From NCBI GenBank assembly GCA_022495995.1, contig JAFEMH010001298.1, forward strand, positions 186,001 to 250,000: DNA of 64,000 nt, given 5' to 3'. Below, one piece after another: positions 11,313-21,949 of the stretch. The stretch's first letter is position 1, and each line of letters begins with the position of its first letter. The stretch is from Adenophora triphylla var. japonica. Its lineage: Eukaryota; Streptophyta; Magnoliopsida; Asterales; Campanulaceae. The notes below the pieces were generated by a model. The model searched no databases, was not told where the DNA came from, and saw nothing but the letters and a program-made list of their open reading frames with translations. The translations under genes and the position numbers were made by a program.

Positions 11313-12280
11313 AATTTATGTTTGACTCACTTTTGTATAAATACTCACGAAATGACAAAAATGCCCCTTTAAAAGTCATGTGCCGTGCACATGTGTTTCA
11401 TCCTGTCAAAAAATTAACGATTTTGTTAGTTTTTATACCAATTTGCTAAAAATTGCAAACTTAGGGCATTGATTGACTAAATTGCACTCTTGGCTGCGGT
11501 ATTGCAACTATGTGTAAAACATAGGTCACCAAATTGCAATTGACCCAATTTAACTCTGCATACTTGTCAAAAAGAAAAAGGCAAATTGTTTTTTACTTAC
11601 CTGAGTTTGTCGAAATTTTTCAATTGATTATCAAATTAGCATTTTTTACAAGTTGGTTATTGAGTTTGTCTTTTTGTTGCAATCATGTGTAATTTTGGAT
11701 AAACCGTTAAAAATCTAACGAAAAGCATAACATATGCCGCTCACGTGAGTTACCTAAGGGCTATTTTGGTCTTTTCCATCGAATTTGATTCCCATAATTT
11801 TAAGGGAGTTAGTTGACATTTTCTAAAAATGAGAAAAAAGTTAAATATATAGTATAAAAAAAACCTCTCTCTCTCCCTCTCCCTCTCCATTCTCTTTCTT
11901 TCTCTCTCTATCTTCTCACTTTACTTCTTCTCTCAATAAATTTGAGCAATCAAACACAGAGAAAATGATTAAAAACTACATCAAACCCACTTTGTAGCCC
12001 AACAAATCGATTGTTGGTCACACATTTTCACTTCAAAATGAAGAATTTCTCTCACTTTCTAACAATCTTAGCTTTATTCTCTTTAATCACTTCAAAATAA
12101 CTTTCACCGGTTAAAAAAAAAAAGTTAAATTAAGAAATTGAAAAAAATAAAATTTGATGTTTTTACTTTCCCTCATCAAAACAGAACACCCAACCTTCAC
12201 TACTACCGTCTGCAATAACCGGCATCGCCACCGTCCAACATCTACGACCACCGTCCAACGTCAATACCGCCAGATCTGAG

Positions 12281-12630
12281 TTAACAAATTTAAAACAAAT
12301 GCAAATTCAGCCATAAATGAACTTTTCATTAGCAAATCCAAAACCAAAAATAAAACAAATAATCAAAATCGAAATTATGGGTTAAGATCTGGGTTAATAT
12401 CTTTCAAAACCCAAAATCAAAATCGAAAAAAGGAAATCTGGGAAAGAGAGAGAGAAAGGGACGGAGGTAGGTGTGAATGACGAGGGTGAGGGACGACGTC
12501 GGGGAAGATAGAGGAGCGGGGGGTAGGCGGCATAACAAATTTAAAACAAATGCAAATCCAGCCATAGATGAACTTTTCGTTAGCAAATCCGAAATCAAAA
12601 ATCAAAACAAATAATCAAAATCGAAAATGT
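12281..12630. repeat. 252-bp-spaced direct repeat inside MULE-Y
   Basis: About 93 bp beginning ACAAATTTAAAACAAATGC occurs at 12281-12373 and again at 12533-12627 with few differences. It includes GAACTTTTC and AGCAAATCC segments. No coding role is apparent. Confidence 0.75.
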
Positions 12631-13164
12631 CAACCAAAAATCAAACCAGTGTATGTTCTTGACATGGATGTAGTGTCAGGAGAGCATAGGGAGGTCGGAA
12701 ACGAAAAGCTTGAGGTCGGCGAGAGCGGAGATCTCGTCGGGGAAGACAGTGGATTTTTGAGATGAGAGAGAGAGAGATTGAGCAGGCATGGCTGAATTTT
12801 GAGTTAGAGTCTTGGGTTTTTTTTATATATATTTAACTTTTTTCTCATTTTTAGAAAATGTCAATTAAACTCCTTAAAAATATGGGGGTCAAATTCGATT
12901 GAAAAGATCAAAATAGCCCTTAAGTAACTCACGTGAGCGACACATGTTATGCTATTTGTTAGATTTTTAACGGTTCATCTAAAACTACACTTGATTGCAA
13001 CAAAAAGATAAACTCAATAATCAACTTGCAAACAAATGCAAATTCGATAACCAATTGAAACATGAGTAGGTCTCCGGAGAAACGCGTTTCTCCATAAGTT
13101 ATGGAGAAACGTGTTTTTCCAAAAAAAAATTATAATTTTTTTTTTTTTTGCATTCATTAAAAAA

Positions 13165-13550
13165 ACTTCTGGATATCATTATCAAAGGGTTCTGGATATC
13201 CAGAACCTTTGAGACTGATATCCAGAAGTTTTCTGGATATACTTTTCACTGATTTCTGGATATAGATTTGGCCAAGGTCATGGTCAATACAAAATTTCTG
13301 GATATCCTTTCTCTTAATTTATGGATATAATTTTTAGTGATTTCTGGATATATATATTTGGTCAAGGCCAAAGGCCAAGGCCAAGGGCTAAGGCAAGGTC
13401 ATGAGTAATACAAATTTTCTGAATATCAACTTAAAAAGATTCTGGTTATCACTTTCAAAGAGTTCTGGATATCCAGAACATTTAATATTGATATCCAGAA
13501 GCCTTTCAAATTTCTGGATATCCTTTCAAAAGGTTCTGGATATCCAGAAC
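13165..13550. repeat. Array of TTCTGGATATCCAGAA palindromes
   Basis: About twelve occurrences of TTCTGGATAT or its complement lie between 13165 and 13550, several as the full palindrome TTCTGGATATCCAGAA. One copy resumes at 17293 after the hAT insertion. The hAT target duplication TCCAGAAC is part of this motif. Confidence 0.85.
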
Positions 13551-13735
13551 TAGACGTGTCCATTTTATAAACCGAACCGGTCAACCGGAAGGTTGAAAAC
13601 CGGCCAAAACCGGTCAAAACCGGTCAACGGCGGTTAACCGGAACCGGCTAACCTTAGCCGATTATTGGCCGGTTCGGTTAAGGTTGAGATTTTTGAAAAA
13701 CCGGTCAACCGCCAGTTAACCGCCGGTTTTTGACT

Positions 13736-13842
13736 TGCTCGGCCGAGTCATATGAGTTGCTCGGCCGAGCAGAACCTTCCAGTTTGTTATTAACAAACTG
13801 AAGGTTCTGCTCGGCCGAGTCATATGAGGTGCTCGGCCGAGC
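13736..13842. repeat. Left GCTCGGCCGAGC cluster and hairpin of hAT-1
   Basis: Four copies of GCTCGGCCGAG at 13738, 13759, 13809 and 13831. The middle two belong to a larger inverted repeat with about 30-bp arms meeting at GTTATTAAC near 13787-13795, with one base of mismatch. CATATGAG lies between copies. Confidence 0.85.
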
Positions 13843-14194
13843 ATAACGCCAGAACATGTTCCAACGGCTAATTTTTCAAAAACTAGCCGTTATTTTTAAA
13901 AACTAGCCGTTAATTTTGTTATTGGGCAGTCAAAAATTTAAAAAAAAAATATTTTTTTTGCCTAATTTACTAACTATAAATATCACCCTCCTCCTCCCAT
14001 TTTATTTCCACCTTATTTCTCTCTACTCTTTCTCTTCTACTCTCAAATATTCACATATACTCTCACCCTCATTCAATTTTCAGTTAAATATTGTTCCATT
14101 TTCAGTTAGTTTTCTAACGAAATTAGTGCTTTTCTCCATTTTCATCCATTTTTAAGCTCCGTTTTGTTTCCAAACTTCATTTTCTCTTATACAA

Positions 14195-16414
14195 ATGGCT
14201 GCAAATCAAAGAAGAAGCAATTTAGGCAAGTCCGTTGTTGATTCTTCCTCCCAACGATGATTTTGATCATCAAAAGCCAAATAGTCAACAAAATGAGGAA
14301 GAAGAACAAGTTGAAATTGAAAGTGGTAATGCTAGGAGTGGTAGGGGCAGAGCTAGGGGTCGGGGAGGTGGTCGGGGTCGGGGTCCTCGGGGACAACGAC
14401 AAGAAAGAGAGCCACAATCCGATACCTTCGCCATCCATTTCAGGAAAAGAAAAATTACTGCCGAGGATGATTATAATTTTCGAGCATGTTGCAACTATTG
14501 TAATGCGACTTACGCATGGAAAAGAGGTGGAGGGCATGGGACGCTCAACGGGCATTTGGCGGCAAAACATCCCGAGAAACTTGGCATTTCCGCTTCGCAA
14601 ACTCAATTACAATTTCAACGTAGTTCGGGTTCGGGTGCACAAGGTTCGTCTTCCCCTTCTTCCGTCCTTTTTAAATTTGACAAGTGGGTTTATAGGGATG
14701 AACTAGCCAAATTTATTTGCGTTAAAGGCCTTCCTTTTAATTTTGCGGATTGTGATTTTTATGAAAATTTTGCTCGCCTTTCTTTGAACCCCGCCGCCAC
14801 GAGAGTACCACGTACGAATCTCGTACGTGATATTACTAGAGTGGTTGAAAGATATAAAAAAGATTTAATTATTGGTGTTTTATCAAAATTATAAAATAAA
14901 GTTTCAATTTGTGCCGATGGTTGGAGTGATCATTGGCAAAGAAATACTTATTTGGGCGTTACTTGCCATTGGATAGATAATTCATGGAAAATCCAAAAAA
15001 GATTAATTGCTTACAAAGATTTTGAGCCACCGCATTCCGCGGAAAATATTTGTGCGAAATTGCTTGAGATTTTTCTTGAATATGGTATTTTAAATAAAAT
15101 ATTTACTATTTCATTTGACAACGCAAGTGCTAATACGGCTAGTTTGCCCGATTTAATTACCGTTTGTCAACCCTCACTTGGGGGTAAGTTTTTTCATATT
15201 AGATGTTTATGTCATATAATTAATTTATGTGTTAGAGATGGTTTAGATGCATTAGAAACTAATGTTAAGCCAATTAGACGAGCTCTTCAATTTATTTCAA
15301 AAAAAAATTCTAATACAAAAAAAATGGATAAGGTTTTTAAGAAGTAAAAATGTGCCGGACAAATATTTTACTTACGATGTTCCAACTAGGTGGAATTCCA
15401 CCTATAAAATGTTAAGCGATGGTTTTGCTTATAAAGATCTCCTAACGCAATTTTTTATGTCAATTGGCTATCATGAACCTCTATTTACTTATCATTGGAA
15501 TGCATGCATTAATTTATGTGAATTGTTAAAGATTTTTAATACCGCTACTTTGGCTTTTTCGGGAGTTTATTATCCAACTTCCGTTTTGGTGCTAGAGCAT
15601 TGTATTGCAATTGTTACTATTTTTGACAATTTAAAAGAATGCCCTATTTTAAAACAATGCATTTTTAACATGAGACAAAAGTGGCTTAAATATTTTGACA
15701 CTATTCCGTCTCTTTTCTTGGTTGCAAAGTTATTAGATCCTCGAGTTAAATTAGATGATTTAGAGTCCATTATAACTTATTATTATATGAAATTATATCC
15801 CGATGGTGACGGTATTTATGAACTTCCGTCAATTATTGTTAATGACACAAAAAATGATTTGATTAACCTTTTTAATGAGTATAATGCCTTATATGGAAAC
15901 ACTTCTCAAAGCCAACAACATGAATATGATTCCTCTACTTCTCAACCAAGTTTTACTAGTGGGGATCCATATAGTTTTATTGCAAATTTGTATAGTAAAA
16001 AATATGGTCCTTCTCGAGGTTCATCTTCATCATCATCAAACCTTCCCGTGAAGTTAGAAACCTATTTCACTACAAACTTTGAATTAAATCAAGATCCAAA
16101 TTCAAATGAATTTGATGTTTTACAATGGTGGTCAAGAAGGAAAGACATTTATCCTATACTTTCTATAGTTGCTAAAGAAGTATTAGCCTCTCCCGCTTCA
16201 ACGGTGGCGGTTGAATCGACATTTAGCGTTGGTGGAAATGTTTTGGATGAAAGACGTTCTCAACTAACAAGTGAAAACTTGGAACATCAACTTTTACTTG
16301 GCGATTGGGTTAGAGCGAAAAAAAAGGCAACAAGACATGCCTTATGATGAGGATCTATTGGATCCAAGATATCAATACGATGTCGAGGACTCCACGGAAA
16401 GTAGTGATGAATGA
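14195..16414 (+). pseudogene. hAT-1 transposase (BED finger, hATC), broken
   Basis: Intact relatives bind the element ends and cut and paste it. The first ATG is at 14195. Basic Arg-Gly repeats are followed by a BED zinc finger (CNYC, then HLAAKH; about 14490-14571). The RNase H-like catalytic part (KVSICADGWSDHW, SFDNASANT, CHIINLCVRDGLD) and the C-terminal hATC dimerisation segment (ASTVAVESTFSVGGNVLDER, about 16195-16260) come next. Four breaks are visible: a one-base shift near 14250, an in-frame TAA at 14892-14894, a shift in an A run at about 15318-15326, and another in an A run at about 16319-16326. A stop at 16412-16414 ends the frame that continues after the last shift. Family assignment is secure. 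Confidence 0.9.
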
Positions 16415-16483
16415 ATGATGTTTTAGATTAATTTTTATTTTAATTAGATTAGTTTAGACTTTAGATTAGATTTATTTTTAATT

Positions 16484-16626
16484 AATTGTAATAGTTAGGT
16501 TGAGGTAAAGGCTCCTAAATGTCCCCCCTTATTTATAAAAGGGTAAGGTTGGTTGTCCCCCTCTTTGTAATTTTATTTTGATTAATAAAATTTAAGGGTA
16601 CCGTCCCTTTTTTCTTTTATATACTT
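16484..16626 (+). promoter_or_regulatory. Conserved 3' non-coding block of hAT-1
   Basis: This block after the transposase stop contains GGTAAAGGCTCCTAAATG, ATTTATAAAAGGGTAAGG, AATAAAATTTAAGGG and TACCGTCCC. It matches 26449-26591 of hAT-2 with about four differences over about 143 bp. A role in 3' end formation is an inference from its place and from AATAAA. Confidence 0.7.
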
Positions 16627-16649
16627 GTTTCTTTTAAAAAAAGTTAAGT

Positions 16650-16940
16650 TTTCTTTCTTTCAAAATTCATAGCTTTTTTTATAAACCTTTTTTCAAAAAA
16701 TGTATGTAGATAACTTAAGTTTAAAATAGTCTTATTTATCCAAAAAAAAATTGAAAAAAATTAAAAGTTAACTTTTTTCAAAAAACCGTTAACTTTCATT
16801 TCTTTAAAAATTCATAACTTTTTATAAACCTTTTTGTAAAAAATGTATGTAGTAAACTTAAGTTTAAAATAGTCTTATCTATCCAAAAAAAAATTGAAAA
16901 AAAATAAAAGTTAACTTTTTTCAAAAAACCGTTAAAAAAT
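16650..16940. repeat. Tandem duplication in hAT-1
   Basis: Two copies of roughly 145 bp follow one another. Each contains TTCATAACTTTTTATAAACC-like sequence, AAAATGTATGTAG, AACTTAAGTTTAAAATAGTC and AAAGTTAACTTTTTTC. Confidence 0.85.
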
Positions 16941-16957
16941 TAACTGAAAAATGATAT

Positions 16958-17120
16958 GCTCGGCCGAGCAACTCCAAAGACTCGGCCGAGCAACCCTCAA
17001 CCCCTAAACCCTAAAAGGGTTGCTCGGCCGAGCAGTACCAAAGACTCGGCCGAGCAACCCTCAAAACCCTAAACCCTAAAAGGGTTGCTCGGCCGAGCAA
17101 CACCAAAGACTCGGCCGAGC
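16958..17120. repeat. Right GCTCGGCCGAGC cluster of hAT-1 with telomere-like units
   Basis: Six copies of CTCGGCCGAGCA lie at about 16959, 16981, 17032, 17045, 17087 and 17110, in a tandem arrangement of about 60 bp. CCCTAAACCCTAAAAGGGTT occurs twice between them; it contains two plant telomere-type CCCTAAA units. Confidence 0.85.
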
Positions 17121-17943
17121 ATATCCAAACCGTCAAACCGGAGGTTAACCGGATAACCGTTAAAACCGTGAACCGCCTAAACCGTAACCGGTTGAGCCGG
17201 TTAGGTGGTTCGGTTCCGGTTGGGGATTTGAAGGTTTGAAACCGCCGGTTTTCAACCGGCTAACCGCCGGTTTGTTCAACCGGCCACGTCTATCCAGAAC
17301 ATTGAATGTTGATATCCAGAATTTCAAAATTCACTCAAAATCAATCTCATTAGAACCAAATCCACCCAACATATCCAAACCCGAATCATATTCCACCAAA
17401 ATACTCCAGTTATACTCAACAAATCATTCAAAGGGACCGAAAAGTGGCCGGAGTTAATAGGTGTGGTGGTCGGAAATCGTTGGAGAAGTAATGGTGGTTA
17501 ACGGCTTAAGGGCCGGAAACAGAGGAGAAAGGCTTCGACGACTTTGGGATATGCAGCAGAGCACGGAGATGGAGATTGAGGATGGACGGGCGTTGTTTTG
17601 GTTGAGGATTGGATGGGAGAAATTAGATCGGTGAAGAAGGTTTTAGGGAAGGGAAACTGGTAGCGGTGAGGTCGCCGGCGATTGGGTGAGGGCTAGGTGA
17701 GGACGGCCATTGAAGAGGGAACTGGTGGTGGTGAAGACGGCCTTTGCGGTTAGAGAGAGAGGGAGTGAAAAGCGTTTAGAGAGAGAAAGGGTGTGAGTCG
17801 TGTTCCGTAAAGAAATTTAGAGAGCACCGACGGGAACGATGGAAAAAATTCGTTTTTCTATAAATTATGGAGAAACACGTTTTTTTCTAGATTTTGGCTT
17901 GAAACATATCGACAAATTCAAATAACTAAAATACAATTTGTCC

Positions 17944-18357
17944 AAAAGAAAAATAAGATTTTTAAACTGAGTCGTCAAAATTGAATTGAATGCATATTGG
18001 AATTTCAGTGTGCAATTTGATTGCACACTACCCCAAATTTTCATTGTTTAATTGTGCTACTACTAATAAGATTGAAATGAACTAAAAATCTTGGTCTGAT
18101 TTTATTTTTATTTTTATTTATTTGGTTTGTTAGGTGGAATTTGGATTTTGTACCACACGAATAAGGAAATGGTGGATATCGTGACCTAAAATTAATACTA
18201 ACAGTAATCATTACATACAGCTAATTTAATCATGATTTAATTGTACTAGGTACAATTATATAGCTATTTTATGCATTTTACGTCTCGCATTACTATTCTT
18301 TATTTTAGAAAACCATATCTTAAATACATAGTATCTTGGTGATACACACGCCAATTA
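17944..18357. other. Intergenic, AT-rich
   Basis: No gene is seen. A perfect inverted repeat with 10-bp arms, AGTGTGCAAT / ATTGCACACT around a TTG loop, sits at 18007-18029. Confidence 0.6.
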
Positions 18358-18375
18358 TACTCCCCCATCCCAAAA

Positions 18376-18848
18376 AAAACAAAAAAACAAAAATTGATAA
18401 TTAAATTAAGTGAATTTTGATTAAATATTAATATTAATTTAATATTTAATCAAAAATTGATAAATTAAGTATTTCATTACAAAAGACACGAAAATCTCAT
18501 TTTCATGTTTCATTACAAAAAACGCAAGCCCAAAAGATAAGTTTTTAATACTTGTCTATTAATTAATGAGATTCACTTTGCCATATTCACATCATGTATC
18601 TATTTTTTTTTATCTACTTTCTCTCTGTTATCTTAATTTTCATATTCACATCACCTATTTTTTATGTACTATTTCCATCTCTGAAAGATTGTTTCATTTA
18701 CCATTTTGACTTGTTTCAAAAAGTATGTTCCATTTTTAAACTTAGACATGAATGTTAGTGCAAATCTACTAAGATACAAGAAGGTGAAGCTCTTTCTTAA
18801 TAATTGCAAAATGTACAACAGGACAATCTTTTAAGGACGGAGGGAATA
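18376..18848. mobile_element. Possible degenerate MITE
   Basis: A CTCCCCCATCCCAAAAAA end near 18360 and a CTTTTAAGGACGGAGGGAATA end near 18828-18848 have the shape of Stowaway termini in inverse orientation. The length (about 490 bp) is long for the type, so two partial elements are equally possible. Confidence 0.4.
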
Positions 18849-19248
18849 TTTTTATTAATTATTATGTGTATTTTATAATGAGACTGAGTGAGGAAGTAAA
18901 GATTTACACAATATAAATTCTCAAAAATGGTAAAATAGGGTAATCCTAGTCATAATCAGTCAAAATTCTCTCTTATAAACTTCCTTTTTCACAATTCGAA
19001 TCGAGTATTACCGGTCCCACACCAAACCCCACTCAACAGTGTAACTCGCTAAACTCAGTCTCCGTGTGGACCCACACAAACATGCAAACGTACAAGTACA
19101 ACTCACCAATTCAGTTGCTTTTGCCTGGCGCACAACAACTCAACATGCACCCTCACCGTATCTTACATAAACCCTCATTCAATTCCTTCTTCCCTTTCAA
19201 AAACCCCACTGTTTCCGTAATCCTATCAAACCTCCAGTGGCAACTCCC
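18849..19248 (+). promoter_or_regulatory. Upstream region of the PB1-domain gene
   Basis: A TTATAAAC box lies at 18973-18980, about 270 bp before the start codon, followed by a C-rich leader. No upstream ORF of note. The TATA assignment rests on position and sequence only. Confidence 0.4.
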
Positions 19249-20229
19249 ATGGAGAAAGAGAAGCACATCAACAATTCGAACGGCGGTGATGGAGGCGGTT
19301 CTGACTACAAGGTAAAATTGATGTGCAGTTACGGCGGTAAAATTCACCCTAGGGCAGCCGGTCACCAACTCGCGTACGTCGGCGGAGACACCAAAATCTT
19401 GACAGTCAATCGGAATATTAGGTTTCCGAATCTGATCACTAAGTTGCATTCTCTATGCGATTCGAATTTTCCGTTTCAATTGAAGTATCAGTTGCCTGGA
19501 TATGATCTTGACGCTTTAGTTTCTGTAATCGACGAGGTTGATTTGGAGAATATGATGTTCGAGTATGATTGCCTTCACCGGATGTCCACCAAGCCTTCGA
19601 GATTCCGGATTTTCGTTTTCCTTTCCGACGTCAGATCGGCAACGACGCCGGACTTTCTATTTGGATTCGATAAGGAATACACCGTCGCTGCTGCTTCGGC
19701 TACGCCGAATCCCGTCGTAACAACTACTGCACCGAATCCCGAGGTTTCGAAGAATCCGGATGCCGTGTCGGCCGAGAATATCGATCCGGATCAACGAGAC
19801 AGAGCAGAAATCCCGAAGACGAAGCAGATTCAGGTAATTGAGGCACAAGGAATGGAAGTTATGCCGGATGCATACGCACGTGACAACAACGTGACATCTG
19901 GCGGATATGCGTACGGAGCGCCGCTCTATTACCAGATACCGGTCCCCGCCGCCTCGGGATACTATCAAATTGGACCGTACGGCGGAATGCAAACAATGGT
20001 GGGGAACCGGGAGCAGCCAGTATATACATTTGTTCCGATATTTCCTCCCGGTCAAGGGCAGGTTTCATTAACGAACGGTCACGTGGCGCTGAGTAAACAG
20101 AGTGAGGGTTGCAGAGTAGTAGCAGGAGGTGGAGGAGGAGGAGAGGGAGGGTTGATGCAGCCAACGGTGACGTCGGCCTCCGGCGCCTCCACGTTGAATC
20201 ATGAAACGAAGGTATCCCCACAAGCGTAA
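19249..20229 (+). CDS. PB1-domain-containing protein
   Basis: Single-exon gene of 326 residues. The start at ATG 19249-19251 follows ACTCCC and precedes a short acidic/Gly-Asn-rich leader. Residues about 20-110 form a PB1 domain, a protein-protein interaction fold. It begins DYKVKLMCSYGGKIHPR with the conserved lysine and has GGDTKILTVNRNI. An acidic patch YDLDALVSVIDEVDLENMM is consistent with the OPCA side. The rest is low-complexity: Thr/Ala/Pro-rich, then Tyr/Gly-rich (YYQIPVPAASGYYQIGPYGG), then a Gly-run. This matches a plant family of small single-exon PB1 proteins with disordered tails, whose precise function is unknown. No signal peptide or membrane segment. The frame is intact. Confidence 0.9.
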   Translation: MEKEKHINNSNGGDGGGSDYKVKLMCSYGGKIHPRAAGHQLAYVGGDTKILTVNRNIRFPNLITKLHSLCDSNFPFQLKYQLPGYDLDALVSVIDEVDLENMMFEYDCLHRMSTKPSRFRIFVFLSDVRSATTPDFLFGFDKEYTVAAASATPNPVVTTTAPNPEVSKNPDAVSAENIDPDQRDRAEIPKTKQIQVIEAQGMEVMPDAYARDNNVTSGGYAYGAPLYYQIPVPAASGYYQIGPYGGMQTMVGNREQPVYTFVPIFPPGQGQVSLTNGHVALSKQSEGCRVVAGGGGGGEGGLMQPTVTSASGASTLNHETKVSPQA

Positions 20230-20612
20230 TGCAGAATTTTGGTATGGGGATGCATCATCATACATACATGTGCATGTTTTTTTTTTTTTTCCGTATGGTT
20301 TTATGTTGGTTGGTTAATTCTTTGGATTTACATAGAGTATATTTTTCATGAACATATATGCAAAAGTCTGGTTAAAAATTTGGAGTAATTTTTTTGTTAC
20401 AATTTTTTTTTTTTGGAGTAATGGAATATCTCATGTTCTTCTCTTGGTCTCCTTCACGATTTTTTTAAAGGGGAAATTACAAAAAAAGGTCTGACTTGTA
20501 ATAGGGGTTTTTTTACTGATTTTATTAGAAAAATCAGTTAACACACATACACATGTGACTTACACGTGATTGTGATTGATGAAATAGATCGGTTTAAAAT
20601 AACATACGAGTA

Positions 20613-20896
20613 CTCCCTCCGTCCCGCTAATATCCGCACACTTTCCTTTTTGGGCGTTCCGCTAATATCCGCACACTCCCAAAAAGGAAACTTTATATTA
20701 ATAAAATATTCACCCAACCCCACTCATTCTCTCTCCTACATTATTTTAATACTCACAACACCATTATAATTTATTACACCCTCCACTCATTCTCTCTCCT
20801 ACTTTACTTTTACACTCACAACATTTTATTAAAATATCATATTCCTTAATTCCCGCGCAAACAGTGTTAGTGCGGATATTAGCGGGACGGAGGAAG
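20613..20896. mobile_element. Stowaway MITE
   Basis: Ends CTCCCTCCGTCCCGCTAATA and TATTAGCGGGACGGAGGAAG are inverted copies, flanked by TA at 20611-20612 and 20897-20898. The left arm contains the motif GCTAATATCCGCACACT twice in tandem. Non-coding. Confidence 0.9.
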
Positions 20897-21590
20897 TATG
20901 TATTAAAATAATGATATTGATTGTTTTTTTTAAATATAAATAAATAAGTCATTTTATTAATAAATGCTTTATTAATAAAATTTTCAAAATTAAATGACAA
21001 TTAATTATAGTTTTATATTAATTTACTATACTTTACTATATTAAATGACAAATAATTATATATTTATAATAATTATTAATTAAATGTACGAGTTTCACTT
21101 TGCTAAACCAATGGTCGACGACGTCTGGAACACAATAAATACTCGATTGAACGCTGGAACACAATCAATACCCGATTGAACGCCTGTCTTTATACTCCTT
21201 CCTCACAGCTAATCAAAAAATCATATTTGTTGACTACCGGTCAGCGTCCGTTTTGTCAAATCAATTTCTTTATTTTCTCCCAATACCCCTTGCCCTGTTA
21301 TCATCCTCATCACGAACTATGCGCTTGAGACTTTTTTGCCGTTGACTTTTTGAAAACCTACGAGGATATAGTGGATTCAGGTGATTTTGTATTAAAGTGG
21401 GTTCGCCCGGATAGCGAGTGAGACCCGTTTAATTTTAGTTTTGAGTTTTTCAAATTATAATTATTTGTCATTTAATTATGAAAATTTTATTAAAAAACAT
21501 TTATTTATTTAATTTAATTTTTTGAAAGGAAAGGGGTTATTTATTTATATTTTAAAAATAATTAACATTATTATTTTAATATATTTGTTA
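20897..21590. repeat. AT-rich long inverted repeat (foldback)
   Basis: About 110-140 bp at 20899-21010 are repeated in inverse orientation at about 21448-21580. Shared stretches include TGTCATTTAATT, GAAAATTTTATTAA, CATTTATT and TTATTTATTTATATTT. The loop (21.1-21.4 kb) holds a 29-bp tandem pair starting CTGGAACACAAT (21126-21183). No coding sequence. It abuts the MITE at its left. Confidence 0.65.
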
Positions 21591-21949
21591 TTTTATCCTA
21601 AATTTTGATTATTCAAATTTGAAAATTTTATACTTTTCAAATCTAAGTTTAAATATTTATATTTAATCCATTAAAACCAATACTCATTTCAAACTGATCA
21701 ATTTCATCAATCTCGTGTAAGTTACGTAACAAATTTTCTCAAAAAGTTACGAAAATCCTAATCATGAGAAAAGAGACTACTCAATTTTTTGTTCAACTTG
21801 ATGAGTATTCAAAAGTGTGCTCGGATACTTTGGGAATTTTATTTATTATTTTTGGTCATGCTTTATTGCCAATTTTTCATTTATTTCTTATTGCATGTTA
21901 CTTGTGTTAAATAAATAAATAATATTACCCAATTCAACATGTGATGAAT
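21591..21949. other. Intergenic, AT-rich
   Basis: No gene or repeat of note is seen. Confidence 0.5.

Larger units (their letters stand above)
9556..11546. mobile_element. Mutator-like element with long terminal inverted repeats (MULE-W)
   Basis: Both ends carry an inverted repeat of about 230 bp beginning GGGTCAATTGCAATTTGGTG. The arms share landmarks such as AAAATCGTTAATTTTTTGACG-like sequence, CACATGTGCACGGCACATGA and AGGGGCATTTTTGTCATTTC. The flanks are AATTTAACTT (9546-9555) and AATTTAACTC (11547-11556), a 9-10 bp duplication as expected for Mutator-like elements. Long TAA arrays follow each arm inward. The core (about 10.5-11.0 kb) is G-rich but has no transposase. A second element sits inside at 10052-10520. 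Confidence 0.8.
13551..17292 (+). mobile_element. hAT transposon with terminal repeats and target duplication (hAT-1)
   Basis: The element is 3742 bp. It is bounded by TAGACGTGTCC on the left and GGCCACGTCTA on the right, and flanked by the perfect 8-bp duplication TCCAGAAC (13543-13550 and 17293-17300). Subterminal regions are full of AACCGG motifs and of GCTCGGCCGAGC palindromes on both sides. A transposase relic lies inside. The 3' non-coding part holds a tandem duplication (16650-16940). Insertion was into the palindrome array of MULE-X, so hAT-1 is the youngest of the three nested elements. Confidence 0.95.
13064..17898. mobile_element. Mutator-like element (MULE-X) nested in MULE-Y
   Basis: A 9-bp direct duplication TTGAAACAT flanks it at 13055-13063 and 17899-17907. 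The ends carry inverted segments containing CGTTTCTCCATAAGTTATGG on the left and the reverse complement CGTGTTTCTCCATAATTTAT on the right. After subtracting the hAT inside (13551-17292), about 1.1 kb is its own DNA: a TTCTGGATATCCAGAA array on the left and a GC-rich gene-like stretch on the right. No transposase is seen. Confidence 0.7.
11580..17943. mobile_element. Mutator-like element (MULE-Y), outer shell of a triple nest
   Basis: Left arm at 11580-11865 and right arm at about 12826-13054 continued at 17908-17943 are inverted copies. They start GGCAAATTGTTTTTTAC on the left; the reverse complement of the right end starts GGACAAATTGTATTTTAG. Internal landmarks in both arms include CTCACGTGAG, AACCGTTAAAAATCTAAC and TTTCTAAAAATGAG. 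The flanks are AAAAGAAAAA on both sides (11570-11579 and 17944-17953), which fits a Mutator-type duplication but is low-complexity. The core (11.9-12.8 kb) contains a direct repeat and gene-like GC-rich pieces but no transposase. The right arm is split by MULE-X. Confidence 0.75.
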
